A DNA stretch of 56,860 bases from Ignavibacteria bacterium (GTDB taxonomy: Bacteria; Bacteroidota; Ignavibacteria; Tepidaquicellales; Tepidaquicellaceae), in NCBI GenBank assembly GCA_015657505.1, contig JADLKE010000001.1, positions 169,570-226,429 of the forward strand, in the 5' to 3' direction. The notes under the pieces were generated by a model that saw only the letters and a list, made by a program, of their open reading frames with translations, ran no database searches and was not told where the DNA came from. Shown here piece by piece: positions 46,120-54,274 of the stretch (the first letter of the stretch is position 1; every line of letters starts with the position of its first letter). Position numbers and translations under genes: made by a program.

Positions 46120-46809
46120 TTATTTCAGTAGGAAAGTTACTTTAACTTTCGCGGTAACGGTGACCATTCCCCTGCTGAACGTCGGGCCTGAATCGCTTTC
46201 AGTTCTTTCGCCCGGAGTATATACATTATTCAAAGTATTCGAGAAATACGAATACACCGGTTCCTCCGAAATCATAAGCGGATCGCCGATTTCTTTTCCG
46301 AAGACAGCCGCCATCATTTCGGCTTTTTCTTTCGCGGCATTAAGCGCGTTAATTCTCGCCTGTTTCCTCGTTTCGATTTCATTCGAGGCGGTCAGGTTCG
46401 TACTGTTAATGTAAACGTTGTCGAACGAAACGAAATAGTCGGCAAATTTCTGATACAGGTTAATATCATTTACGCTGAACCAGACGTAATTGGTTACTGT
46501 GTACTTCTTTACTTTCGAGTCATAATAAGTATAGTTCTTATTTACTCTAAGGCCGCTCGTCAATATTTTTTCTCTTTTCACGCCCTGCGATTTAAGGAAC
46601 TCGAGAATTTTTTCGACGGATGATTCGTTATTGTTAACCGCCGATTTAAGGTTGTCGTAATCGTCCTGCACGCGAATGTCCCAGTCCATAATATCAGGCT
46701 GGACTTCAATTGTAGCGCTGCCAGTCACTTCTACTACTTTTTGCTTATCCTGCGAATACAGAGTCGTACAAACGAGAAAAGACAGGATTAAAAAGAGGAT
46801 TTTTTTCAT
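46120..46809 (-). CDS. SIMPL domain (DUF541) exported protein
   Basis: A 229-residue periplasmic or outer-membrane-associated protein with a signal peptide (about 1-19, ending LYSQ). The SIMPL pattern is clear: VEVTGSATIEVQPD, then VEKILEFLKSQGVKREKILTSGLRVNKNYTYY, and ARINALNAAKEKAEMMAAVFGKEIGDPLMISE. The family (Pfam SIMPL/DUF541) forms oligomeric assemblies in some bacteria and is linked to oxidative stress tolerance. Probably cotranscribed with the SRPBCC gene that follows. Confidence 0.92.
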   Translation of the reverse strand: MKKILFLILSFLVCTTLYSQDKQKVVEVTGSATIEVQPDIMDWDIRVQDDYDNLKSAVNNNESSVEKILEFLKSQGVKREKILTSGLRVNKNYTYYDSKVKKYTVTNYVWFSVNDINLYQKFADYFVSFDNVYINSTNLTASNEIETRKQARINALNAAKEKAEMMAAVFGKEIGDPLMISEEPVYSYFSNTLNNVYTPGERTESDSGPTFSRGMVTVTAKVKVTFLLK

Positions 46810-46933
46810 AGCCTATGTTTTGAATTAATAAATGATTTATGTAAGCCGGTTTCAAAATTCAAGATATGAAATTCCGATTACAGAAAAAATGCGTGAAAAG
46901 GACTGAGACAGGAAAAGTTTTTGAGCAATTCTT

Positions 46934-47113
46934 CTATTCTTTTTTTCCGAACCGAAACGATATAAAGATACCTATTGCCGCGATGATGCTGATTACAAGG
47001 ATGCCATATTCTGCTGTCAGGTCGGGCTCATCGTTATTAATAATGTCCTGCAGAGCCAGAAAATCCAGAATCACTAGTATCAGCACGGATATTACCGCCA
47101 GAGTAATTTTCAT
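46934..47113 (-). CDS. Small two-helix membrane protein
   Basis: About 59 residues from the chosen ATG. Two hydrophobic stretches (ITLAVISVLILVILDFLAL and YGILVISIIAAIGIFISF) flank a short acidic loop (NNDEPDLTAE), and the C terminus is basic (RFGKKE), which fixes the topology as both ends inside. This DUF2964/DUF378-like layout is common, but no family is claimed. An upstream ATG at 47131 would add six residues. Hydrophobicity and codon use argue that the reverse frame, and not the overlapping forward frame, is coding. Confidence 0.65.
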   Translation of the reverse strand: MKITLAVISVLILVILDFLALQDIINNDEPDLTAEYGILVISIIAAIGIFISFRFGKKE

Positions 47114-47217
47114 ACTTTCAAAATATATCATTAAAACTAAACCAACAATGGATTTCCCGGCATATATTATCCGGATATATTTTAAAAGAGAAGGTGTTTC
47201 CGCGTATCCCGGATAGG

Positions 47218-48459
47218 TTACTTTACCAGCAGCATCTTCATCGTTTTCGAGAAACCGGACGTTTCAATTTTATACAAATAAATTCCGCTTGAAAGAGCGG
47301 ACGCATAGAAGTCAACGAAATAATTCCCCGCCGGTTTATTTTCATTCACGAGCGTACTCACTTCCTTTCCGAGTATGTCATAGACCTTCAGAGTGACGAA
47401 GCCATTTTTCGGAACCGAGAAAGATATTTTAGTCGAAGGGTTGAACGGATTAGGATAATTCTGTTCGAGTTTATAACCGTCAGCAACGCCAATTTCATTA
47501 CGGATGAAAGTAGTACCTCCGTTCGTGGTTTTAAGTATCAGACCGTTGTAGCCCGCAATCCAGCCTGTGTTTTCGTTCGCGAAGGAAATATCGAAGTACG
47601 GATCGCCCTGACCCTGAGCGAGAGTATGCCAGTTCACGCCCGCGTTGGTTGTTCTGATTAGTTTATACGTCGCGACTTCCCACCAATTGCCGACAGCGAA
47701 GCCGGTGTTCTGATTTACGAAGCACACGGATTCATAGCCAATAACGGTGCCGTGCCGCTGCGACGTCCAGTTAAGGCCGCCGTCAGTAGTTCTAATCACG
47801 GTCTCGCTGTCGCAGACGGCGTAACCGTGCTGGGCGTCAGTAAAGCAGAGCGATGATATACGAAGGTTCGTCGCCGAAGGCATCAATGACCAGGTCTGTC
47901 CGCAGTCGGTTGTACGGCGCAGCATACCGAGGTCGCCCGCGATGAAGCCGGTTGTCTGATTCACGAAAGCAATAGTCCAGATTGTAACGCCGGTAACGGT
48001 CATACCGTTCCACGACGCGCCGCCGTCAGTTGTTTTATAGAACTTACCGTCGTATCCGCCGTTAAATCCCGTATTTTGATTCACGAAGCAGATTGCGAAA
48101 TAAAATTCAGTGGGACTCTGAAATTGAATTGTCCAGTTAGCGCCGCCGTCAGTTGTTTTAAGAATTTTACTCGTACCAGAGCCGTTCATAAAGCCGCCGC
48201 AAACGTAACCCGTCGAAGCGTTAACGAAATGTATGCCCGTGAAATAATCGTCGTGCGAAGTGCCGGTCTGAAGATTAGTCCAGTTCGCGCCGCCGTTCGT
48301 GGTTTTCAGAACGTGAGAACTGTCACCGATGATGTAGCCTGTGCTTGCGTCAATCATCCTGACTTTTGAGAGGAAAGAATACGTACCGGAATTCTGCTGA
48401 ATCCACTGTGAGAAAGCCAATCCGGGGAACAGCAGGAAGAAAAATATTATTTTTCGCAT
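47218..48459 (-). CDS. T9SS-exported YCF48-like beta-propeller protein
   Basis: About 413 residues from the ATG that opens a standard signal peptide (RKIIFFFLLFPGLAFSQ). At least seven YCF48-type blades follow with the pattern FVNxxTGFxxGxxGxxxRTTDGGxxW. The C-terminal sorting domain has NYPNPFNPST and ends KMLLVK. The longer open frame to 48549 runs into a CACTAAGG repeat array, so the upstream part is not coding. Third propeller paralogue in the window. Next to an M6 metalloprotease with the same type of sorting domain. Confidence 0.91.
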   Translation of the reverse strand: MRKIIFFFLLFPGLAFSQWIQQNSGTYSFLSKVRMIDASTGYIIGDSSHVLKTTNGGANWTNLQTGTSHDDYFTGIHFVNASTGYVCGGFMNGSGTSKILKTTDGGANWTIQFQSPTEFYFAICFVNQNTGFNGGYDGKFYKTTDGGASWNGMTVTGVTIWTIAFVNQTTGFIAGDLGMLRRTTDCGQTWSLMPSATNLRISSLCFTDAQHGYAVCDSETVIRTTDGGLNWTSQRHGTVIGYESVCFVNQNTGFAVGNWWEVATYKLIRTTNAGVNWHTLAQGQGDPYFDISFANENTGWIAGYNGLILKTTNGGTTFIRNEIGVADGYKLEQNYPNPFNPSTKISFSVPKNGFVTLKVYDILGKEVSTLVNENKPAGNYFVDFYASALSSGIYLYKIETSGFSKTMKMLLVK

Positions 48460-48489
48460 TTTTCTACTGATTGTATTTCCGCTATTTAC

Positions 48490-48775
48490 ACCACTAAGAA
48501 AATATTTTTTACCACTAAGGCATAGGACTTCATCATTTCTATATACCACTAAGGCACTTAGGGCACTAAGATAATTCTAATATATTTAAACCATTAAGAG
48601 CACTAATAATTACAACACAGAACACTTAGAAATTTCTTATATATAAACCACTAAGGACACTCAGAACACTAAGGAACTAGCATATATAATAATACCACTA
48701 AGAGTAAAGTGCTTAAACACAGAGTAAAGAACTTCATTGTTTCTATTTACCACTAAGGCACTTAGGTTACTAAGC
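48490..48775. repeat. CACTAAGG interspersed low-complexity repeat array
   Basis: The 359-base gap between the propeller and M6 genes holds about eight copies of CCACTAAGG/CACTAAG or variants (for example at 48491, 48512, 48546, 48563, 48648, 48667, 48695, 48750), mixed with CACTTAG and ACACAGAG words. The copies are irregularly spaced and all on the same strand sense. No gene is visible here. Confidence 0.8.
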
Positions 48776-48818
48776 ACCTATATAGATACAACTAAAGAAC
48801 TTTAAAAAAAGCAATAAG

Positions 48819-50624
48819 TTACTTTACAAGCATCATTTTTTTCATCGAAGAATAGTCACCTGCCGTGAACTTACAGAAGTACACGCCTGAGGGCAGAGCC
48901 GACGCGTCGTACATAACGCTGTATTTACCCGGTTCGCGTACATCATTCACGAGTGTCGAGACTTCCCTGCCGGCAATGTCAAATACCTTCATCGAAACAA
49001 ATCCCTTTTTCGAAACGCTGTAAATAATATTCGTCGAGGGATTGAACGGATTCGGATAATTCTGTTCGAGTTCGGAAGTCACGGGCGTTACAGAACCGCC
49101 GACACTTGTCGGCACGCCGAGAGTGAACGTTATAATCGAATCCTGATAAGAGCCGACGTTCGTAATATTCAGGCCGCCTTGAATTCCCGTTGAGAGAAAC
49201 GGAGTCGGGTTCGTTGACATATTAAACTGCGTCCTTCCGACTTCGGTGCAGAAGTTTGCCTGGGTCGGATAGCCGTTCGCGGTCAGCGTTCCGTTCGGTC
49301 TGTAGACATAGACCTCGTCGGGCGGACCGTTCGAGTTGCCTGATGCGGCGGTATTAATCCTGAGCACGATAAGCCCGTCTCCGGGCACCATACCGTCGAA
49401 GAGGGAGACTCTCCGCCTGAATTCAACTACAAAAAATTCCGTCGATGAATACGGCGAAAGAATTTTATAAGCATTATTTGTCGGCGAAATAAGATATTTC
49501 ATAGTATAGGTTCCGGGCGCCGAAATAACCGGAATCGAAGGAATCCAGGTCAGGTATTTCATTTTCATATACGAGCAGGAATACTGCGGCGGATTCGTGT
49601 TAGAGCACATAACGTCCCATTTTTGCATCGGGTCGATGCCGTTGCTCGTGTAATGATAAAGGTCGGGCGCTCCGAGCGAGTGCGACATTTCGTGGCACAG
49701 GACTCCGACGCCGCTCGACTGCAGGCTCACCTGCAACTGGAAATTATATGTGTATACTCTTTTCCCGCGGATGTAGGCGTTCATCGAATACAGCGACCAC
49801 ATATGAGGCCAGAGCAAATCAGCCCAGGCTGTTGTATTTCCGTAAACGATGAAGCAGACGTTATCGACTCTTCCGTCATTGTCGCCGTCAAGGTTCAGGG
49901 TATCGGGGACCATATTCGCGACGTACTCGGACGCTCTCTTGAGCAGGGAGTGTTCACGTTGAGTCGAGTTTGAACTCGTATATCCGAGCGGATTCGTCGA
50001 GGCGTTATAGGGTTTATAGTACGCTCTCACGCCCGTATCCTGAAAAGAAGTGACGATATAATTGTTCAGGTTCGGGAACATCTTCGTTTTAACCGACAGT
50101 TGATTGTAGGACGATTCCTTAAAGTAACGGTACATTGAATTTGTATTCGCCGATTCATTATTGAACAAGCGGTTGTAATACGCGAGCGAATCGGTAAATT
50201 CGTTCTCGCCGGCGAATCGGATGAACACGACGAGATTATTAATCGCGCCGGTTTTCGGCGCGGCGTACTTTTCACTATTGAGAGTGCTGTAAAAATTTTT
50301 CCGCTTGGCGTAGATTTCCGATTCGGGAATCATAAGCCACGGCTTAAAGCCGAGAAGGAAAGGCGAAGAGACGCCCGCGACGTAAACGGAAGCAGTTAGT
50401 TTATTGCCGTCCTGAACGGCATAGCAATAGTAACCTGTTGTTTCGTTCTGAATGATAGTGTAGCCGTCTTTGTCGTGCAGCCAGTTGTAGAACTCGTCGC
50501 CGGAAGCGTAGATATTCAGTACGGCGCCGTTCGGCTGAGTGACGGTAACAGGCTCGAAATTAAGATAGGCGGAATACGAGACACCGGCTATCAGGAGAAA
50601 TAACGCGAGTAAAAATTTCTTCAT
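48819..50624 (-). CDS. T9SS-exported M6-family (immune inhibitor A-like) metalloprotease
   Basis: A 601-residue secreted zinc peptidase. Signal peptide about 1-18. An N-terminal propeptide-like region is followed by the catalytic domain with HEMSH at 311-315 and the conserved GAPD ending at D321 (HExxHxxGxPD, M6 hallmark). A calcium-binding-type loop DGDNDGRVD lies at 246-254. The C-terminal sorting domain carries NYPNPFNPST and ends KKMMLVK. Predicted to digest proteins outside the cell or at its surface after export by T9SS. Confidence 0.94.
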   Translation of the reverse strand: MKKFLLALFLLIAGVSYSAYLNFEPVTVTQPNGAVLNIYASGDEFYNWLHDKDGYTIIQNETTGYYCYAVQDGNKLTASVYVAGVSSPFLLGFKPWLMIPESEIYAKRKNFYSTLNSEKYAAPKTGAINNLVVFIRFAGENEFTDSLAYYNRLFNNESANTNSMYRYFKESSYNQLSVKTKMFPNLNNYIVTSFQDTGVRAYYKPYNASTNPLGYTSSNSTQREHSLLKRASEYVANMVPDTLNLDGDNDGRVDNVCFIVYGNTTAWADLLWPHMWSLYSMNAYIRGKRVYTYNFQLQVSLQSSGVGVLCHEMSHSLGAPDLYHYTSNGIDPMQKWDVMCSNTNPPQYSCSYMKMKYLTWIPSIPVISAPGTYTMKYLISPTNNAYKILSPYSSTEFFVVEFRRRVSLFDGMVPGDGLIVLRINTAASGNSNGPPDEVYVYRPNGTLTANGYPTQANFCTEVGRTQFNMSTNPTPFLSTGIQGGLNITNVGSYQDSIITFTLGVPTSVGGSVTPVTSELEQNYPNPFNPSTNIIYSVSKKGFVSMKVFDIAGREVSTLVNDVREPGKYSVMYDASALPSGVYFCKFTAGDYSSMKKMMLVK

Positions 50625-50742
50625 AAGGTAAATGAGTTTTGTAAAAATAGCGATATTTGAGGGAAAATAAAATTTAATACGCCGTTTTCGGACAGAAAAG
50701 AGAAAGGGACAGTTCTTATATGTTATAAGGCAAGCGGAACTT

Positions 50743-51072
50743 TCAGAAATCTATCATTTCTTTGTACAGGATATCAGGCGGGGCAGTCATCAGGATATTT
50801 CTTTCGAACGACCTATCCTTATCGCTCCGGAAGGAAATTTTTTCCCTGTCATTCAATTCAATCAATCCGTTGAACGCGCGCCACAATCTGCCGTCATCGG
50901 ATTTAAGGATACAACCGCGGTACCCCGTAAGGGTTTCATCGAATGTTTCTCCTTCCGCAAACGGCAAAGAATCAAAATCTAATAAAATACTTTCCGCGAG
51001 CGTATCGGATATTTCCCAGTAAGGGTCGGGCAAACCCGAATAAACAAGAATTCTACAATACCATTTTTCCAT
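50743..51072 (-). CDS. Stand-alone SGL-x-x-P/GYRG domain protein, unknown
   Basis: A 109-residue soluble protein with no signal peptide. It begins WYCRILVYSGLPDPYWEIS, and GYRG is at 50-53. The neighbouring putative peptidase (51131-52066) starts with the same signature at the same spacing: SGLENP at 11-16 and GYRG at 51-54. The two therefore share one domain: here it is nearly the whole protein, there it is fused to a peptidase-like module. I know no name for the domain. Possible roles are a partner, inhibitor or decoy of the peptidase; these are inferences. It lies 58 bases downstream of that gene with a terminator-like hairpin in between. Confidence 0.72.
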   Translation of the reverse strand: MEKWYCRILVYSGLPDPYWEISDTLAESILLDFDSLPFAEGETFDETLTGYRGCILKSDDGRLWRAFNGLIELNDREKISFRSDKDRSFERNILMTAPPDILYKEMIDF

Positions 51073-51089
51073 ATTTCAAAAAAATTAGC

Positions 51090-51116
51090 GAGGTCTCCGC
51101 GCGAGACGGGGACCTC
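51090..51116 (-). terminator. Terminator-like hairpin between the two SGL-domain genes
   Basis: The arms GAGGTC/GACCTC at 51090-51095 and 51111-51116, extended inwards by CC/GG pairs, are followed on the reverse strand by a U run (forward A residues at 51078-51084). It ends 17 bases before the start of the small gene, so it may attenuate rather than fully stop transcription. Confidence 0.55.
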
Positions 51117-51130
51117 AATAATAATAACTT

Positions 51131-52066
51131 TTATTTCAATTTAAAATGACCGTGAAGAACTTTCATAAAAGTACAGAACAGAGTGTAAGAACCTCTTTTT
51201 GCCGTACGCGGGTCAGAGATTGTATTACCAACGCTGTCGAGATTGGTCGCCGCACCGCCACCGGGTTTATGCGTCCACAATCCGTTATTGCCTTTTCGGT
51301 ACCAGTGAAAATCTCCCGAGCCTCCGAAAGCGGGCGGAGGCGCGACCACGAGGGCGACGAGATGCCCGGGTCTGGGGCATTTATTATTCGCTCCCGGCGT
51401 ATCAATAAGCCCATCGCTTATCGCGGCTGATTTCGGGCTTACGTATCCCGCGGAATCGGTACAACTTGAAATCGGCACCGTGCGCAGGTTTCCCGACGCC
51501 TTGCCCGGCTGGGCGTAAGTATCGGTTCTGTAATTAGTGGCGTAATTATAGCAGTTGTTCCCGTACTGAACAGTTCCGCCGTCGTTCCACCATTCGGGTT
51601 CATATTTGGGCGCGCAGAAGCAGGGACCCGCAAGAACAAACGGAGGCCATATCAACTCGAATATTTTATCATAATCGAGTTTGGCGCGGATGTCCTTTGC
51701 AATTTCGAGTTCCTTGACGATGTAATTGTCGAAGCCGCGTTTCAAATCTACGTTCTTCACCTTGTTAAGAAATTTCAGAACGTATGACTCGGCGTCTTTT
51801 TCCTCAATCGAATAATTTTTCTCTTTGCCGAAAAGATGCTTGCCGCTGATGTACATATGAAGAGGAAAATCCTTTACAGGCTCCTCGACCTGCTCCACGA
51901 TGATTCCCCTGTAGCCGAGATGGAACGGTCTGATGATTTTTTCAGAGGCGCGGAGTTCGGATTGCAGTTTGACTTTGTTCAGGAGGACTTTTGATTCCCT
52001 GTCTGCAAGAACGAACGTAGGATTTTCGAGTCCGCTGAAAATGTCGATTGTTACTTTCAGTTTCAT
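51131..52066 (-). CDS. SGL-domain fused to a putative Cys-His peptidase module, uncharacterised
   Basis: 311 residues from an ATG preceded by an excellent ribosome-binding site (AAAGGAGCAACA-ATG); an upstream ATG at 52114 is less likely. Residues 1-100 carry the SGLENP...GYRG domain shared with the neighbour at 50743. A helical linker follows (about 100-140). The C-terminal part has NNCYNYATNY (C172), AQPGKA, RPGHLVALVV, GDFHWYRKG (H254), THKPGG and DPRTAKRGSYTLFC. The order Cys, then His, then polar residue, and the GHLVALV strand resemble papain-like NlpC/P60 or CHAP enzymes, but I do not know a named family. No signal peptide, so cytoplasmic or exported by another route. Function inferred only. 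Confidence 0.78.
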   Translation of the reverse strand: MKLKVTIDIFSGLENPTFVLADRESKVLLNKVKLQSELRASEKIIRPFHLGYRGIIVEQVEEPVKDFPLHMYISGKHLFGKEKNYSIEEKDAESYVLKFLNKVKNVDLKRGFDNYIVKELEIAKDIRAKLDYDKIFELIWPPFVLAGPCFCAPKYEPEWWNDGGTVQYGNNCYNYATNYRTDTYAQPGKASGNLRTVPISSCTDSAGYVSPKSAAISDGLIDTPGANNKCPRPGHLVALVVAPPPAFGGSGDFHWYRKGNNGLWTHKPGGGAATNLDSVGNTISDPRTAKRGSYTLFCTFMKVLHGHFKLK

Positions 52067-52413
52067 TGTTGCTCCTTTCCTTTTGTTGTTTTTTAATATT
52101 GTTCCCGTGGACATAGCAGTTGTATACGGGCAGTATTATAACGAAAGAGAATGATTTTCCTGCTGATAAATTCCGGAGAAGATTTGTATTATTTCAATGT
52201 CCTTCGATTTATTGTAATATAATAATATTTATTTTTAATAACACAAGTTTTTTTTATGTAAATGTTCTTTCCAGGAATGTAAATTTGCGGTTTTTTGGAG
52301 GGAGCGGGTTTGCGAAAAAAGTCTGCTTGATTTTAATTTGTTACGCGGCTCTGCGGCTTCTACGAGGAACTCCGTTTAATGCTATTATTCGGGAAACCGA
52401 TTTCACGGAAACG
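52067..52413. other. AT-rich gap upstream of the SGL-peptidase gene
   Basis: This 347-base stretch holds the ribosome-binding site and probably the promoter of the SGL-peptidase gene, plus AT-rich sequence. A weak forward open frame at 52120-52443 has no homology I recognise and runs into the next gene; I see nothing else. Confidence 0.5.
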
Positions 52414-52926
52414 TCAGCAGATGTAGAGACTATAGCGGCCTGATTTAATATTTCCGCTCTGAGTAATCGACCCCTTGAAATTAATTTCGCCTATGCGCGC
52501 TTTTTTTATTATGCAGAGCACGACGGTGGCGGATTTGCTGCATCCGCCGAAACTGTTCGCGAATTTATAGAAGAGCGAACCGCCCGAATACCGCGGCACT
52601 CCTTCGGGGAGCAAATCGCCGAATCCCCTTTTGACGGGTGTGTCGGCTATGCCGGGAAGAATGAGTGCGGCGTCAACCGTAACGCCGAAGCAGGTTTCGT
52701 CGTCCGAGGACAGGTTCGTGTCGAATTCATATTCAATGTTGTAGCGGAAGAAAATCCTGTAAGTACGCGATGTGTGAATGAAGAATCTGAAATCGAAATT
52801 GCCGCCGTTAGCGACAATAACTTCGTGGAGTTTCTTTTTCGGCATATTGCCGGAAATATACAGCCCGAAGAAAATTACAATTGCCGTGAGCAGGAAAGAG
52901 CCGATAACGATGAGTGCTTCAGTCAT
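52414..52926 (-). CDS. Single-pass membrane protein of unknown function
   Basis: About 170 residues from the ATG at the start of a hydrophobic helix (TEALIVIGSFLLTAIVIFFGLYI). The remainder is a soluble beta-rich domain (FDFRFFIHTSRTYRIFFRYNIEYEF), followed by GFGDLLPEGVPRYSGGSLFYKF and a C-terminal strand ending in cysteine (YSLYIC). The upstream ATG at 52977 would add 17 residues (PLLFPPPKNLKYF) before the helix and is less likely. I do not recognise a family. Same strand as, and upstream of, the SGL-domain genes, with a 347-base gap. Confidence 0.7.
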   Translation of the reverse strand: MTEALIVIGSFLLTAIVIFFGLYISGNMPKKKLHEVIVANGGNFDFRFFIHTSRTYRIFFRYNIEYEFDTNLSSDDETCFGVTVDAALILPGIADTPVKRGFGDLLPEGVPRYSGGSLFYKFANSFGGCSKSATVVLCIIKKARIGEINFKGSITQSGNIKSGRYSLYIC

Positions 52927-53073
52927 AGAAAAATATTTTAAGTTTTTCGGCGGCGGAAACAGGAGAGGAAATCGCAAACAGAAAATGCCGAGAGCGCAGA
53001 TACTTTTTCAATTAAATAAATTCCTTTTGGAAATTCAATGCTGAACTAATTAAAAATTTAAAATTAAAATTTT

Positions 53074-53241
53074 CCGCCGCGGCGGATTACAGTGGAAAAA
53101 TAGTTGAAAGTGTAAAATTGAAATTTCAAAAGTACAGTGAAAAAATAGTTGAAAGTGTAAAATTGAAATTTCAAAAGTACAGTGAAAAAATAGTTGAAAG
53201 TGTAAAATTGAAATTTCAAAAGTACAGTGAAAAATGTAAAA
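53074..53241. repeat. 45-bp tandem repeat (3.4 copies) with GC palindrome
   Basis: A 45-base unit beginning ACAGTGAAAAAATAGTTGAA is repeated in tandem from 53089 (copies at 53089, 53134, 53179 and a partial one at 53224). The copies are nearly identical. The array is preceded by the perfect palindrome CCGCCGCGGCGG at 53074-53085. The 384-base gap contains no gene. The unit resembles other AAATGTAAAATTG-type sequences at about 54140-54165, 54800-54845 and 56195-56240. Confidence 0.88.
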
Positions 53242-53310
53242 TTGTTATTACTCTCCTTGGTGTGATTCTGTGAATCTTTTATGAGACTCTATGTCGCCTT
53301 TATTTAAGAA

Positions 53311-54060
53311 TCAGAGATTCTGGACAGACGCGACGATATTCTTTTTATCTTTTTCGAGGTATTTCACGTCTATGATTTTGCCTTCCTGAAGTTTATAAAC
53401 GTTATCGTTCTTTATCATAATATTTGTTTCGGCTTTGAACGAGAGTCCGTTCGGCTCCTTCACATCGAGCAGGGCTTTATAGAAACTGAGATTTTTCTTC
53501 GTGTTAATGAGCACGAATTTCAGCACCGTGGCTTTCGTCCATTTTACGCCGGCAAATTTTATTGTAGTGATTATCGCGCGGAATATGGACGCGATATTAA
53601 TCAGCATGAAAATCAGCACCATCCAGCAGAGCACCTGAACGGGTTTCGTATCAGCAGTATGCGAAGCGAGCAGCCAGAACGTCACCCCGGCGACAGCGAA
53701 GAAAAACACCGCGAAGATAATCCCTTTTCCGCTGAGCGGGCGGTTCAGTATGATTCTGTTCGTTATGCTCGCGACGATTGCATTGACGAGTTTTTCGGCA
53801 GCGTCCTTTTCTATGCCGGCGGATTTCATATAGAGTTCGACAGCTTCGGCTTTCGAGCCGTTGAGAATGAGTTTTTTCACTTCGGCGATGACCTCGGGCG
53901 GAACGTCCATATGCGAAGCGGTGTCCTCGCCTGTATCTTCGTGTTTGGTGATTCTTATGCTCGAGTGGCAGTATTCGCAGAAAGTAAATTCGCTGCCTTT
54001 AGCGAGGTTGAGCGGCGCGCCGCAGTTGGGGCAATCGAGAGCCTCTGCTTTGAAATCCAT
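53311..54060 (-). CDS. Zinc-ribbon, L7/L12-like helix and two-TM membrane protein
   Basis: About 249 residues from the ATG directly before the zinc ribbon. Four cysteines make the ribbon: CPNC (10-13) and CEYC (28-31). Residues about 52-97 (VPPEVIAEVKKLILNGSKAEAVELYMKSAGI) resemble the C-terminal helix-turn-helix of ribosomal L7/L12, a known small module. Two transmembrane helices follow at about 112-133 and 141-162. The C-terminal ~80 residues form a beta domain (FYKALLDVKEPNGLSFKAET). This combination recurs in bacterial membrane proteins but has no assigned function. An upstream ATG at 54120 would add 20 residues. Confidence 0.82.
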   Translation of the reverse strand: MDFKAEALDCPNCGAPLNLAKGSEFTFCEYCHSSIRITKHEDTGEDTASHMDVPPEVIAEVKKLILNGSKAEAVELYMKSAGIEKDAAEKLVNAIVASITNRIILNRPLSGKGIIFAVFFFAVAGVTFWLLASHTADTKPVQVLCWMVLIFMLINIASIFRAIITTIKFAGVKWTKATVLKFVLINTKKNLSFYKALLDVKEPNGLSFKAETNIMIKNDNVYKLQEGKIIDVKYLEKDKKNIVASVQNL

Positions 54061-54137
54061 AATGATTTTATTTTGTGTTTGGAAACACGGTATAATTGGG
54101 ATATTTGGAAATTTAAACAAGGCAATTTAGAAACAAT

Positions 54138-54216
54138 GTTAAATTGTAAATGTTAAATTGTAAATGAATATTAATTCTCCGTGTATCTCTGTGTCCCTCT
54201 GTGCATCTCCGTGTGA
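54138..54216. repeat. Short tandem repeats: TGTTAAATTGTAAA x2 and CTCTGTG decamers
   Basis: TGTTAAATTGTAAA occurs twice in a row at 54138-54165. Four decamers of the form CTCYGTGTNN follow at 54177-54216 (CTCCGTGTAT, CTCTGTGTCC, CTCTGTGCAT, CTCCGTGTGA). Both lie in the non-coding gap before the 54275 gene. Confidence 0.75.
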
Positions 54217-54274
54217 ATGCTCTTTTACGCGGAACATACGACGAGAAACGGGGTTTAAGAGATAAAACAAATAG

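Noticed and set aside
46866..47216. 116-residue forward frame covering the small membrane protein gene
   Set aside because: The reverse frame gives two proper transmembrane helices with a positive-inside pattern; the forward frame has no such logic and reads across both gaps.
52120..52443. 107-residue forward frame upstream of the SGL-peptidase gene
   Set aside because: No recognisable domain and no ribosome-binding site. It overlaps the 3' end of the reverse-strand membrane protein gene.
53089..53241. CRISPR or origin iterons
   Set aside because: The 45-base unit is purely tandem with no unique spacers, and there is no replication gene nearby.
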